From Sphingobacterium bovistauri (GTDB lineage Bacteria > Bacteroidota > Bacteroidia > Sphingobacteriales > Sphingobacteriaceae), in NCBI RefSeq assembly GCF_020295405.1, contig NZ_JADEYP010000016.1:1-64000 (forward strand): a stretch of DNA of 64,000 nucleotides, read 5' to 3'. Below are positions 26,986 through 36,497 of the stretch, piece after piece. The position numbers and the translations under genes were made by a program. A model generated the notes under the pieces. The model searched no databases and was not told the origin of the DNA. It worked only from the letters and a program-made list of their open reading frames with translations. How positions within the stretch are numbered: position 1 is the first letter of the stretch; each line of letters starts with the position of its first letter.

Positions 26986-27316
26986 AATTTGAAGGTTTCA
27001 TTATACTTTATAAAGTTATAAACGTACGAAAAAAAGTTTGTTTTTATAATTGGTAAAACAATTTAGTACACACAAAAATGCACATTTTTTTTAATGTCAA
27101 GATAATTTTGTTAATTTTTTTTTGAAAATTCATTTGGAATGGTTTTCTTTGTGCATTCTCAAATTTATCCTAGTTCATAGTTTGTTGTTTCAAAAATCAG
27201 AAATAGTGAACGAGAACAAGTCAAATTTTCAAACCTTAAGTTATAAAGGCATTGTGAATAAGTAGGTTAGATTTCAAATTGAAAATCCAAAAAGATATAA
27301 TCATAATTCAATATTA
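26986..27316. other. Divergent intergenic region between the sugar transporter gene and rho
   Basis: No coding frame is convincing here. The plus strand carries an exact TAnnTTTG box (TAATTTTG, 27103-27110), which would give rho an untranslated leader of about 200 bases. On the minus strand only a near match (TACGTTTA) lies before the transporter gene. Confidence 0.5.
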
Positions 27317-28807
27317 ATGAATATCAACGAATTGAATTCAAAGCTCGTGTCCGAATTGCGCGAGATAGGAAAGGTGTTAGGTATTGTAGACGTAGATAAA
27401 TTACGCAAGCAAGAACTAATCGATAAAATTTCAGCGATTGCTCAACAATCTGATACTGAAAAAGTAGAAGCAGCACCTGTAGCTGTAGAGTCAGATGACA
27501 ATGCTCCAAGAAAAAGAACAAGAACAATCAAAACTGAGCCAGTAGCTATAACTAAGCGTGTTAGAACTGAAGATGAGCCTACTTTATTTGCAAGTTCACC
27601 TTCAGAGTCAACTCCAAAAGTAGCTGAAGTAGTAGCGGCAAAGTCTGAGCAGTCAGTAGAACCGAAAAAAGATACTTCTACGAATACTGATTTTGATAAT
27701 GTAATTGTAAACGAAGGTGTATTAGAAATTATGCCTGATGGTTATGGTTTTTTACGTTCTTCTGATTACAATTATTTAACATCTCCAGATGATATTTACG
27801 TATCGCAATCACAAATCAAATTATTTGGTTTGAAAACGGGTGATAACGTAAGAGGTTCTATTCGTCCTCCAAAGGAAGGAGAAAAATACTTTCCGTTAGT
27901 ACGTATTGAGTCTATAAATGGTCAAAATCCTGCGGAAATAAGAGACCGTGTTCCTTTTGACTTCTTAACGCCATTATTCCCTGATGAAAAATTAAATTTA
28001 GATTTAGGTTCGAATAATTACTCAACACGTATCATGGATTTGTTTACACCAATTGGTAAAGGTCAACGTGGACTTATCGTTGCTCAACCAAAAACGGGTA
28101 AAACAAACTTACTGAAAGAAGTAGCTAATGCTATTGCTAAGAATCACCCTGAAGTTTATTTGATTATTTTATTAATCGATGAGCGTCCAGAAGAGGTGAC
28201 TGATATGGCAAGATCTGTTCGTGCTGAGGTGGTGTCGTCAACATTTGATGAGCCAGCTGATAGACACGTGAAAATCGCCAATATTGTATTAGAAAAGGCA
28301 AAACGTATGGTAGAATGTGGTCACGATGTAGTGATTTTATTGGATTCTATTACTCGTTTGGCTAGGGCTTATAATACGGTTGCGCCAGCTTCTGGTAAAA
28401 TTTTATCGGGTGGTGTTGATGCTAATGCATTACATAAACCAAAACGTTTTTTTGGTGCGGCACGTAACATTGAAAATGGTGGTTCATTGACGATTTTGGC
28501 TACAGCATTAACTGATACAGGTTCAAAAATGGATGATGTGATCTTTGAAGAATTCAAAGGTACTGGTAATATGGAGCTTCAATTAGATCGTAAGTTGGCG
28601 AACAAACGTTTATTCCCAGCTATCGATTTGACTGCGTCTTCAACACGTCGTGATGATCTATTGATGGATAGAGAAGCATTACAACGTCTATGGGTGTTGA
28701 GAAATCACTTGTCAGACATGAATTCTACAGAAGCTATGGAATTCTTGTTACAACAATTGCGTGGAACACGCTCAAATGAAGAGTTTTTGATGAGTATGAA
28801 TGGATAA
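27317..28807 (+). CDS. rho: Transcription termination factor Rho
   Basis: This 496-residue hexameric RNA helicase ends transcription of untranslated RNA. The Rho_N domain (residues 1-43, with [10 protein letters not shown] and KQELIDKI) is followed by a charged linker of about 90 residues. The RNA-binding cold-shock-like domain (about 133-210) contains [13 protein letters not shown]. The ATPase domain has the Walker A loop AQPKTGKT (256-263) and [13 protein letters not shown]. The inserted linker is common in Bacteroidota Rho. The sequence upstream could form a 200-base leader, fitting known autoregulation of rho in other bacteria. Confidence 0.97.
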   Translation: MNINELNSKLVSELREIGKVLGIVDVDKLRKQELIDKISAIAQQSDTEKVEAAPVAVESDDNAPRKRTRTIKTEPVAITKRVRTEDEPTLFASSPSESTPKVAEVVAAKSEQSVEPKKDTSTNTDFDNVIVNEGVLEIMPDGYGFLRSSDYNYLTSPDDIYVSQSQIKLFGLKTGDNVRGSIRPPKEGEKYFPLVRIESINGQNPAEIRDRVPFDFLTPLFPDEKLNLDLGSNNYSTRIMDLFTPIGKGQRGLIVAQPKTGKTNLLKEVANAIAKNHPEVYLIILLIDERPEEVTDMARSVRAEVVSSTFDEPADRHVKIANIVLEKAKRMVECGHDVVILLDSITRLARAYNTVAPASGKILSGGVDANALHKPKRFFGAARNIENGGSLTILATALTDTGSKMDDVIFEEFKGTGNMELQLDRKLANKRLFPAIDLTASSTRRDDLLMDREALQRLWVLRNHLSDMNSTEAMEFLLQQLRGTRSNEEFLMSMNG

Positions 28808-28829
28808 TTCATATTAAATTGATATTTTT

Positions 28830-28863
28830 AAGCCGTCTAGTTATTAGACGGCTTTTTATTTTT
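28830..28863 (+). terminator. Rho-independent terminator after rho
   Basis: Stem AAGCCGTCTA (28830-28839) with TAGACGGCTT (28845-28854), five-base loop, then a T-rich tail. It ends just before the pssA start codon at 28867. Confidence 0.85.
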
Positions 28864-28866
28864 ATA

Positions 28867-29544
28867 ATGAAGAAATATATACCGAATACGATTACATCGT
28901 TGAATTTGTTTAGTGGATGTTTAGGCATTTTATTTGTGTTGAAAGGCGATTATTTATCGGCATTTTATTGTGTTCTTGCTTCAGGTATTTTTGATTTTTT
29001 TGACGGATTAGTAGCTCGATTGCTCAATGTGAAGTCTTTAATAGGTAAGGAGTTGGATTCGCTTGCAGATGTAATTAGCTTTGGATTTTTGCCAGGTACA
29101 ATTCTTTATATGATGTTAAAGGAGGTTTCTACTTCTGAATATTTGCCATATTTAGGTTTTGTAGTGACGGTGTTTTCAGCTTTGCGATTAGCTAAATTTA
29201 ATATTGATGAACGTCAAACTTCTGATTTCATTGGTGTAAATACACCGATGAATACATTTTTGATTGTATCATTACCATTTATTGGGAATGTTTATCCACA
29301 ATATATTTATAACGTGTATTTGTTAGTGGGAATCACGCTTATAACCAGTGCACTTTTAGTTTCTGAATTGAAGCTGTTTTCTATGAAACTTAATTCATTG
29401 AAATGGGAACTTAATAAGTATAAATACTTGTTTTTGATTGTTTCGATTGTCTTAGTCTTATGGTTAAAAATTTTGGCAATCCCAATAATCTTTTTGTTGT
29501 ACATTTTATTTTCTCTTTTACACTTTAAGGGGACATCAAATTAA
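28867..29544 (+). CDS. pssA: CDP-diacylglycerol-serine O-phosphatidyltransferase
   Basis: This membrane enzyme makes phosphatidylserine, the precursor of phosphatidylethanolamine. I chose the ATG at 28867 (MKKYIPNTITSLNLFSG), giving 225 residues; an upstream ATG at 28819 would place the start inside the rho terminator. The CDP-alcohol phosphatidyltransferase signature DG-x2-AR-x8-G-x3-D-x3-D is complete (DGLVAR, then GKELDSLAD). Several hydrophobic helices follow. Its last four bases overlap the convergent gene at 29541-29948. A phosphatidylserine decarboxylase gene is not in the window. Confidence 0.93.
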   Translation: MKKYIPNTITSLNLFSGCLGILFVLKGDYLSAFYCVLASGIFDFFDGLVARLLNVKSLIGKELDSLADVISFGFLPGTILYMMLKEVSTSEYLPYLGFVVTVFSALRLAKFNIDERQTSDFIGVNTPMNTFLIVSLPFIGNVYPQYIYNVYLLVGITLITSALLVSELKLFSMKLNSLKWELNKYKYLFLIVSIVLVLWLKILAIPIIFLLYILFSLLHFKGTSN

Positions 29545-29948
29545 GATTTTATACGAATGATTTGACTAATTTGATCAACCCATGATTTTACAAATGCTGC
29601 ACATTCATAGTCTTCGTTATCAGCAAATTGTAACATTGTTTGATGTAGTGTGTAATACATTTCACAATATTCTGGAAAATACCCGTAAACATCTTTGAAA
29701 TCATTGATGATGTCGATGATGTGGCAGTGTGTATCGTATTCAATGAATTTCTTATGGTATATTTTATTGGTAATAATAGGTGATTTTTCATCATTATATC
29801 CATTTAATATAAAAAGATCACATTGTTTTTCAAATTGCTTCCGTATAGATTTTAGCTCATTTTGAATGGTAGATCTTTTGCGTAAGAGAAGTTCATATAT
29901 TGTAATTAATTCTTCTTGAACCTCAGCGTCTTTAGAGATTATTGCCAT
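29541..29948 (-). CDS. Hypothetical protein, 135 residues
   Basis: I do not recognise this protein. It has no signal peptide and is mainly helical and charged, with three Cys (VQEELITIYELLLRKRSTI near the N-terminus; YEYFPEYCEMYYTLHQTML-like helical segment in the middle; CAAFVKSWVDQISQII at the C-terminus). Its stop overlaps the end of pssA by four bases, so the pair is convergent without a terminator between. Cytoplasmic location is likely. It could be a small helical regulator, but nothing visible supports a specific role. Confidence 0.7.
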   Translation of the reverse strand: MAIISKDAEVQEELITIYELLLRKRSTIQNELKSIRKQFEKQCDLFILNGYNDEKSPIITNKIYHKKFIEYDTHCHIIDIINDFKDVYGYFPEYCEMYYTLHQTMLQFADNEDYECAAFVKSWVDQISQIIRIKS

Positions 29949-30031
29949 GTCTCAAAAGTTTAATGTGTAAAATGTTAAACAATATAACGATTAAAATTGT
30001 TTTTATATATTGTTGGTTTTTAAACGTTTGG

Positions 30032-32848
30032 CTAATAACTGTAACTCAAGCTGAAGGTTGGACTGAATTTTTTGTTAATTCTACTATCATTTAAATATGT
30101 TCCTAAAACACTAAAGGTAAACAACGGTTCATTGTATTTAAATAGATTAAAATCAAAATTAAGTCCTGCGCTGAGTGACTTAGGAGCAAGATCTGTATTA
30201 TGAATATTTAAATAGTCTGCTGATAATTGTCCGTGAATACGCTTGATATAGGCGAGTTGTCCTATCGACAGATCAGGGTATAACAGGGGTAATTTGTAAT
30301 CAAATAAAAGCGTGTTTTTTACTAAATAGTTAGGTAAAAATGAAAATCCATCAATTAGTGGTATGTCATAAGAGCCCTCGAATACGCCTTTTGAGTGTTG
30401 GATGTTGAATCTTGTTTGAAAGCTGTGGTTTAGAACAAATCCTGGAAAGTAAAAATTTGACCTGAATGCCCAAGATTGACTTTGGTTGTTTTCAAATGGC
30501 ATATGCCTGTAAATAAAATTGAAATTTTGACCCCATCGAGGGGCTAAATCCATACGTGCCATCATTGAATTTTTGTTAAAGTAAACTTGGTAGTTTAATG
30601 GAAATTTAATCTGATCTACAAAGTTTCTCAATGATTGTATACTTAAATCGTAACGTTTGATATAGTATGTGCCGAAGTTTGCTCCGTATGAATAAACATT
30701 ATTACCTCTATATATGCTAAATGGCAATTGAATATCTGCTGTTATTTGGTGATATCTGAAGTCGAATCTCAGGCTATCCTTTCCTGTTCTGGTCTTAGCA
30801 ATGCCATAATTCCCAGAGTTTTTGTAGCTAATATTGAATTTAGGATGATAGCGTTGGTAAGATAATTCGGCTAAATATGAATTCTTTCTCAATTCAACTT
30901 CTCTTTCATAGCCTAGTTTAATATTTGTTATGTTTAATAAGTCATTTGAAACCCAGTAAATTCCGGGTTTATAGTTGTCAAAACTTTCAAAATCATTAGC
31001 ACTAAGTGTTAAGCTGTGAAAATTGACGCTGTTTTTGATTACAGAGTAAGGTTTGATGAGAGCTGAATAATCGACTGTAGAGTGGCTAATACTGTCAAAT
31101 TTGAAGTTGTTTTGCGTTTCAAAAAGTGTTTCCGCAGCTGATAAGCTTATTTTTTTGCTGTTAATATTATTTAAAGATATAAGATTGATTTTATGTCCTT
31201 TTAAAGTGAAATCGTTAAACCAAAGTGTATCGTTGTTGATAGATGGATTAAATGCGCCGAATTTACTATCAGTTAGTTGTTGTATAATACCAGATTTCAG
31301 TAGAAAAATATCGTCTTTCCCATTTTGGTTTACTTTGAAAATAATGTCATTTCCTGCATACACGGGGCGCTCAAACTGTAAGTTTGACCATTCTAGTATT
31401 GTCTTGGTCTGCTTGGTATCTCTGCTTATTTCTATTAGATTTGTTCCTCTTTGACTTATAGCAATCGCGATGATTTTGGTTGATTTTTCATTCAAATGGG
31501 GTTGTTGTATGTGTGTGCCATTGGCTAAAGGGATGCTATCAATTTTATGTCCTGTGTATGTGTCTAATATAGCTATTGAACTTTTATTGTCAAGATCGAC
31601 TTCAATGCATACGATGTGTTTCAGGTCATTTGAAAGGAGTGGAGTGTAGTATCTACTATCTTTCGTTATAGTTGTTTTGATATTATTCTGGGTGTTGTAT
31701 ACAGTGATAACATTGTATGTTTGCTTAGAAAAACGTGCATCTTTTCTATATTCGTCCCACACAATAAGGTGCTTTTTGATATGAAAATAGGGCATTAATT
31801 GAGCTCCTGTTTTCACAATTTCTGTATAATTCTCAGGGTTATTTTTATCAAATTTAACTATACGTTGTGTGCGTTGGTTATTTTTTTGGATGCTATAGAT
31901 GGATCCATTTTCTACTTGAGGTAATAGGTAGTCCGTAGGGTATTTGTCCTTAAATTCGATAGGGTCAGGAAGACTTGTGGATGTGTTTGAGGTCCATTTT
32001 TGATCTAGTTTTGCTATGGTATTTTCAAACAATTGATTAGGTTTTGTGCCGTAATATTTTTTTAAGGCACGTTGAAAATTGAATGGCCTAAGTAATTTTC
32101 CATTCATTTCTTCATAGATATTCGCATTTATTTTATTGTCTTTTTCATACATTTCACTATTCATAAAATAGCCAATAGTATAATAGCTGGGTACAATATC
32201 TTTGAATGATCCGTGTATATATTTACTAAAACTGTAGTGTTTTTTAGATAAAATATTAGTTCGTAGTTCCATGTTCCACGAGCTTAATCTGCCTCTGCCT
32301 CCATTGGAAAATAGTGTTTCATGAAGAGTTGCATCCCCCTCATAATACCAAGAGGGAAGGTTAATTCCGAAGAAACCTAAGGCTAATAATTCGCCAAATG
32401 GACGCTTTATGTTGCCTGTCAATTTGTCAAATTGAGTAACGTGCTGAAGTTCGTGGAGAGCTAAATTTGGTAACCATTCTTGATTGTCCGCTATCCCTGA
32501 TGGCGTCGAAAATATTTCAGATTTACGAGGAGCTAACTGTACAAATCCATTTTGAAGAATATGATTTTGTTGGACTATTATACTTATTTTTCTAGGATTA
32601 TCTGTTAAACTTTTCTGACTATATTTAATGTAGTTTTCGATTTGTTGTGATAGGGAAGGAGCAGAAGTTTTGAATGTTGAAGGGAATATTAACCTAAAAT
32701 TATCAGTATCTATCTGATGCCATTTTACTTTGTAATGTGCTTGAGAGTTGTCGAATATTTGTGCAAAAATTATATTTGAATTAAATGTTGATATGATTAA
32801 TATTAATGTGTTGAAAAATAGGTTTTTGTTTTTTGTTTTTAGCTTCAT
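30032..32848 (-). CDS. Secreted zinc-protease/beta-propeller/outer-membrane barrel fusion
   Basis: This 938-residue exported protein has a signal peptide (residues about 8-29, ending IFAQ). An N-terminal peptidase-MA/gluzincin-like domain holds HELQH at 132-136 and a downstream Glu170 in PSWYYEGDATLHE, fitting an HExxH...E zinc site. The middle part (about 290-600) has TolB-like propeller repeats (SIAILDTYTGHKIDSI). The C-terminal third has alternating aromatic strands (FNISYKNSGNYGIAKT; FSPTFSLSYSY at the end), suggesting an outer-membrane barrel. The architecture resembles proteins annotated as TolB-like in Bacteroidota. The role is unknown. The codon use is AT-rich like the neighbours. Confidence 0.78.
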   Translation of the reverse strand: MKLKTKNKNLFFNTLILIISTFNSNIIFAQIFDNSQAHYKVKWHQIDTDNFRLIFPSTFKTSAPSLSQQIENYIKYSQKSLTDNPRKISIIVQQNHILQNGFVQLAPRKSEIFSTPSGIADNQEWLPNLALHELQHVTQFDKLTGNIKRPFGELLALGFFGINLPSWYYEGDATLHETLFSNGGRGRLSSWNMELRTNILSKKHYSFSKYIHGSFKDIVPSYYTIGYFMNSEMYEKDNKINANIYEEMNGKLLRPFNFQRALKKYYGTKPNQLFENTIAKLDQKWTSNTSTSLPDPIEFKDKYPTDYLLPQVENGSIYSIQKNNQRTQRIVKFDKNNPENYTEIVKTGAQLMPYFHIKKHLIVWDEYRKDARFSKQTYNVITVYNTQNNIKTTITKDSRYYTPLLSNDLKHIVCIEVDLDNKSSIAILDTYTGHKIDSIPLANGTHIQQPHLNEKSTKIIAIAISQRGTNLIEISRDTKQTKTILEWSNLQFERPVYAGNDIIFKVNQNGKDDIFLLKSGIIQQLTDSKFGAFNPSINNDTLWFNDFTLKGHKINLISLNNINSKKISLSAAETLFETQNNFKFDSISHSTVDYSALIKPYSVIKNSVNFHSLTLSANDFESFDNYKPGIYWVSNDLLNITNIKLGYEREVELRKNSYLAELSYQRYHPKFNISYKNSGNYGIAKTRTGKDSLRFDFRYHQITADIQLPFSIYRGNNVYSYGANFGTYYIKRYDLSIQSLRNFVDQIKFPLNYQVYFNKNSMMARMDLAPRWGQNFNFIYRHMPFENNQSQSWAFRSNFYFPGFVLNHSFQTRFNIQHSKGVFEGSYDIPLIDGFSFLPNYLVKNTLLFDYKLPLLYPDLSIGQLAYIKRIHGQLSADYLNIHNTDLAPKSLSAGLNFDFNLFKYNEPLFTFSVLGTYLNDSRINKKFSPTFSLSYSY

Positions 32849-33429
32849 ACTGATGTTTTGCTAATTTATTTAGTAATAATAACTAATTTTATTTAATCTG
32901 ATTGTTTAGTTTGGTTATGTAAGTTTCTGTTTTATAATTATTTTAATAAATTTCTATTAGATTATTAAATTGAATTTTTATTAGGTTTTTATTGTTTTTG
33001 ACCTTTGTTTTTAACCATTGGAATTACATTCACTAAAGTACATTATTTTTTTGAAATTTTACAATTTACGTATATCGTATGAGGGACTGTAGTTATTGTT
33101 GGCTTGTGATTTTTCTCATACGTGTAATCAATTAAACTGATTGTTTTTTATGGTTTGAATATAGATCTGCTAAGGTCAAATAAATAAATGCAGCTACATC
33201 TTAATTCTGCAAATGTTTATTTCAAAGGGATTGTTTTAAACTGGCAGGATAGCGACTTTTAGGTTTGGTTAATTTAGTGTTTTTGATTATGACATAATGT
33301 TTATTTTTTTTAATTATTAAACTTGCTGAATACATGAAAAAATATTATATTTTTTGCAATAAAAAGACGACTTTTGCATCAAACTAAAGTGAGATACCAA
33401 TGTAGGGAAATTATAATCGGAGGAGAAAA
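32849..33429. other. 581-base intergenic region between divergent genes
   Basis: No convincing coding frame is seen. It is AT-rich. It contains an inverted repeat CGTATGAG (33076-33083) and CTCATACG (33115-33122) with a 31-base loop, and one exact TAnnTTTG box (TAGGTTTG, 33260-33267) oriented towards mgtE. No Mg-sensing M-box-like sequence was recognised. Confidence 0.5.
33418..33426 (+). promoter_or_regulatory. Strong Shine-Dalgarno sequence before mgtE
   Basis: CGGAGGAGA lies four bases before the ATG at 33430. Such a full anti-16S match is unusual in this window, where most genes have no recognisable Shine-Dalgarno sequence. Confidence 0.65.
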
Positions 33430-34809
33430 ATGGAAGAATTGGAAATGCATGTTGTAACACTCGAACAGCTAATCGAAGATGGTAATCATCAAGGGTTGGC
33501 GGATTATTTAAATGAGTTAAATATTTCTGATGTTGAGGAGTTGATTGATGAGCTTCCGGAACATGGCCCTCTCTTTATTGAAACCCTAGACCTAAACCGA
33601 GCGGTCAATGTATTTCGGATTTTAGACTTTCCTACGCAAGAGCGTATTTTCAAAAAAATTTCAGCGAACAAAGTCAGAGAGATATTGAACACAATGCCTC
33701 CCGATGACCGCACATCTTTTTTTGGAGATTTGAAGGGTGATGTCGTAAAAAGACTGATTACCTTATTGACGCCTGATGAACGCAAAGAAGCTTTGTCATT
33801 ACTTGGGTATCCTGAGGATAGTGTAGGTCGTTTAATGACTCCGGATTATATTACAGTCAAAGAGCATTGGACTATGACTCGAATACTAGATCATATTCGT
33901 CGCTATGGAAGTGGTTCAGAAACGATCGATGTATTGTATGTGATTGACACTGATGGAAAGCTAATAGATGATATTCGTATCAAGGATATTTTATTAGCAT
34001 CACCAGATACTCAGGTAGGCTCGTTGATTGATAATCGGATGATATCTTTAAACGCGAATGATCCGCAGGAAGAAGCCGTGACGATCTTCCGTATGAATAA
34101 CCGTGTGGCTCTACCCGTAGTAGACGAACAGGGAATCATGTTGGGTATTGTGACGATAGATGATATCCTTTGGGTCGCGAATGAGGAGTACACAGAGGAT
34201 ATGCAGCGCTTTGGGGGTACAGAGGCTTTGGATGAGCCTTATCTTGATGTGTCGATAATGCATCTTGTCAAAAAACGGGCTGGCTGGCTGGTTGTGTTGT
34301 TCTTAGGTCAATTGTTGACGGCGACGGTAATTGGGCATTTTGAAAGCCAATTGGCGAGCGCTATTGTGTTGTTTGCGTTGATGCCATTGATTATGTCAAG
34401 TGGAGGGAATAGTGGCTCACAGGCGTCGACATTGATTATACAGGCAATGGCTATGGGAGAGGTTACATTAGGAGATTGGTGGCGCGTGATGCGCAGAGAG
34501 ATTTTGACTGGATTTATTTTAGGTTTGATACTTGGTGCGTTAGGTTTTATTCGAATTGCTACCTGGCAAATGTTTGCTGATACCTATGGCGAATATTGGG
34601 TTCTGATCGGATTAGTAATTAGCTTCTCACTAATTGGGGTTGTACTATGGGGATCTTTGACAGGCTCTATGCTTCCGTTTTTATTAAGAAAGCTAGGTGC
34701 GGATCCAGCGAGCTCATCTGCACCGTTTGTATCAACTTTAGTAGATGTGACAGGCTTGATTATTTACTTTACCTTTGCTACATTGCTTTTAAAAGGCGTT
34801 TTGTTGTAA
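33430..34809 (+). CDS. mgtE: Magnesium transporter MgtE
   Basis: This 459-residue Mg2+ channel has the full family layout: an N-terminal helical domain (about 10-130, with LNELNISDVEELIDELP and LGYPEDSVGRLMTPDYI), paired CBS domains (about 130-255) and five membrane helices (about 275-459). The pore-region motif PLIMSSGGNSGSQAS is present. Binding of Mg2+ to the soluble domains closes the channel. The gene has a strong Shine-Dalgarno sequence and a higher GC content than its neighbours to the left. It stands alone and is followed by two tRNA-Asn genes. Confidence 0.96.
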   Translation: MEELEMHVVTLEQLIEDGNHQGLADYLNELNISDVEELIDELPEHGPLFIETLDLNRAVNVFRILDFPTQERIFKKISANKVREILNTMPPDDRTSFFGDLKGDVVKRLITLLTPDERKEALSLLGYPEDSVGRLMTPDYITVKEHWTMTRILDHIRRYGSGSETIDVLYVIDTDGKLIDDIRIKDILLASPDTQVGSLIDNRMISLNANDPQEEAVTIFRMNNRVALPVVDEQGIMLGIVTIDDILWVANEEYTEDMQRFGGTEALDEPYLDVSIMHLVKKRAGWLVVLFLGQLLTATVIGHFESQLASAIVLFALMPLIMSSGGNSGSQASTLIIQAMAMGEVTLGDWWRVMRREILTGFILGLILGALGFIRIATWQMFADTYGEYWVLIGLVISFSLIGVVLWGSLTGSMLPFLLRKLGADPASSSAPFVSTLVDVTGLIIYFTFATLLLKGVLL

Positions 34810-34921
34810 AATATTCTTGTTGGGAATGAGTGAGTTGTAAAAAACCTTAAAAAAATGTTTGCAGAACTCTCAAAAACTTCCGATAATTGCATCACCGAAA
34901 CGGAAACGAAGTAGGTTGAAT

Positions 34922-34995
34922 TCTTCCTTAGCTCAGCTGGTTAGAGCATCTGACTGTTAATCAGAGGGTCCTTGGTTCGAGCCCAAGAGGGAGAG
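34922..34995 (+). tRNA. tRNA-Asn (GTT), copy 1
   Basis: The 74-base sequence folds as a cloverleaf. The acceptor stem TCTTCCT pairs with AGGGAGA (one U-G wobble at position 4), the D-arm is AGCTCAGCTGGTTAGAGC, the anticodon loop is CTGTTAA with anticodon GTT, and the T-arm is CTTGG-TTCGAGC-CCAAG. The CCA end is not encoded. It differs from copy 2 by one acceptor base. Confidence 0.96.
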
Positions 34996-35078
34996 CAAAA
35001 AAAAGTCCAATGTCGTAAGGACTTTCAAGTGTGAAAACTTGACATCATGATTTAACCAGAAACTGTAAAGTTTCAAAT

Positions 35079-35152
35079 TCTTCCTTAGCTCAGCTGGTTA
35101 GAGCATCTGACTGTTAATCAGAGGGTCCTTGGTTCGAGCCCAAGAGGAAGAG
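35079..35152 (+). tRNA. tRNA-Asn (GTT), copy 2
   Basis: The 74-base sequence is identical to copy 1 except for A at position 69 of the acceptor stem (AGGAAGA), which makes the stem fully Watson-Crick paired. Anticodon GTT in the loop CTGTTAA. CCA is not encoded. It is followed by a terminator and was probably transcribed together with copy 1. Confidence 0.96.
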
Positions 35153-35160
35153 CAAAATTA

Positions 35161-35190
35161 AAGCCTTTAGATTTCTAAAGGCTTTTTTGC
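35161..35190 (+). terminator. Terminator after the tRNA-Asn pair
   Basis: Stem AAGCCTTTA (35161-35169) with TAAAGGCTT (35176-35184), six-base loop and a T-run. It could also serve the convergent small lipoprotein gene ending at 35193. Confidence 0.82.
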
Positions 35191-35192
35191 TT

Positions 35193-35537
35193 TTATTCAT
35201 TTACGAAACTATTCGTACAGCTATTATAAATTTCTTTTATTTCTGAAACTTTCGTGTTGAAGGTTGAAATGTTAATTTTTGTACCCTCGCAGTTATATCC
35301 AAATTGAGGTGGCATAGTATTGCAGGCGGGACACATTGTCATTGCAAAATAAATCTGTTTTCCATCATAAATACCTGAATACAAATTCACTTCCATTACG
35401 CCTCTTTCGGTGCATTTAAGTTCAGTTTTAAATCGCTCTTTCATCTCTTGATGGCATGGATTGTTTGAACTGTTTTCGTTTGCCTTTTTGCAGCCAAAAA
35501 GTAATACACTTAAGGTGAGTAAAAATAGGGTGCGCAT
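35193..35537 (-). CDS. Small Cys-rich lipoprotein, function unknown
   Basis: This 114-residue protein begins with a lipoprotein signal whose lipobox LLFGC places the lipidated Cys at residue 16. The mature part has several further Cys (NPCHQEM, LKCTERG, MCPACN, YNCEG, NSCTN), so disulfides or metal binding are possible. CPAC resembles a redox or metal pair. No family is recognised. It lies convergent to the tRNA-Asn genes with a shared terminator. Confidence 0.75.
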   Translation of the reverse strand: MRTLFLLTLSVLLFGCKKANENSSNNPCHQEMKERFKTELKCTERGVMEVNLYSGIYDGKQIYFAMTMCPACNTMPPQFGYNCEGTKINISTFNTKVSEIKEIYNSCTNSFVNE

Positions 35538-35843
35538 AATTTTAGTTTTGAATAGTGTGTAGTGAAAACGAAAATAATTATAAAAGTGCTACATGAAACA
35601 AAAAGCTTTCAGTCCAAATTCTGATTGCTTTTAATTTTTATGCATCAGTCTTATAGCCTGAGGACAAAGTAAATAATATTGATGATACCATCAACTTTAT
35701 TTAAGTTTGTTCTTAATAAGTGGTCATTTGTGTGTAAGAGGGGTATGTTTTATTTCTAAAGTTCAATAGATTGCTTGTTTTCTTTTTTATAAGGTTAAAT
35801 CTTGTGGAACGATTGCCTTGTCGATTAATCTGAGGCTGAATAA
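35538..35843. other. 306-base intergenic region
   Basis: It separates the divergent lipoprotein and exonuclease genes. I see no convincing frame, hairpin or promoter box in it; a minus-strand frame reaching into the exonuclease gene looks like a chance shadow. Confidence 0.4.
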
Positions 35844-36476
35844 ATGATAAAATCGCATTATATGTTTTTGGATACAGAAGCTTCTGGAGAACCAGTAAGT
35901 TGGGATGTATCTTCAGTCGACTGCCGTGACTGGCCTTATTTAGTTCAGATTTCATGGGTAATCTATACCATTGATGGAGATGAAATCAAGCGGGAGAAAC
36001 TTTATATTGACGAGCGAGATTTTAAAAGCACTTCTTCTGCACTAAAAATACATAAGATTACGGATGTGTTTAGGCAGCAACACGGTTCTTCACGTAAAGA
36101 TGTACTGAATCGGCTACTCATGGATTTGCAGATGTATGATCCCTTATTAGTTTGTCACTTTTTGAAATTTGACCTTAATTTGCTCAAATTCGAGTTGGAG
36201 CGAGCAGCAATAAAGTATAATCTGGACCAAATTCCAGCATTCTGTACTCTGATGGCGACAAGGTATCTTGCGGGTACAGCGAAAGGGAGATCTCTTACTT
36301 TGTCTCAATTATACGCGATACTTTTCTATAAAACGCTCCAAAATTATCATGATGCCCTTTGCGATACATTGGCTACTGCAGAATGTTTTTTTGAATTATC
36401 CAAAAGTGGATATATTAACGAGCAATCCATTTTGGAGCAGATTAACGAAAGAAAGATGACGATCATATTAAAGTAG
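35844..36476 (+). CDS. 3'-5' exonuclease, DEDDh family (DnaQ-like)
   Basis: This 210-residue protein has the DnaQ-like exonuclease fold with intact catalytic acids: Asp10 and Glu12 in FLDTEASG, Asp110 in FLKFDLNLL, and His169 with Asp174 in YHDALCDTLATAE, which makes it a DEDDh enzyme. It digests single-stranded DNA or RNA ends; whether it proofreads with a polymerase is unknown. It is followed after 21 bp by the CBS/DUF294 gene, a pairing also recalled in other bacteria near solute symporters. It belongs to the more GC-rich block. Confidence 0.9.
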   Translation: MIKSHYMFLDTEASGEPVSWDVSSVDCRDWPYLVQISWVIYTIDGDEIKREKLYIDERDFKSTSSALKIHKITDVFRQQHGSSRKDVLNRLLMDLQMYDPLLVCHFLKFDLNLLKFELERAAIKYNLDQIPAFCTLMATRYLAGTAKGRSLTLSQLYAILFYKTLQNYHDALCDTLATAECFFELSKSGYINEQSILEQINERKMTIILK

Positions 36477-36497
36477 TTTTCTAATCAATATTTTACG

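Noticed and set aside
28819..28866. Upstream ATG for pssA
   Set aside because: It lies inside the rho terminator hairpin, and the extra 16 residues are not part of the conserved enzyme start.
33160..33429. Possible Mg-sensing riboswitch before mgtE
   Set aside because: I looked for M-box-like conserved stretches and found none; only a strong Shine-Dalgarno sequence is clear.
35002..35025. Hairpin AAAGTCC/GGACTTT between the two tRNA-Asn genes
   Set aside because: Stem is short and not followed by a T-run, so it is not called a terminator; it may be a processing feature or chance.
35713..35955. 80-residue minus-strand frame overlapping the exonuclease start
   Set aside because: Overlaps the conserved catalytic N-terminus of the exonuclease and has no export signal or motif.
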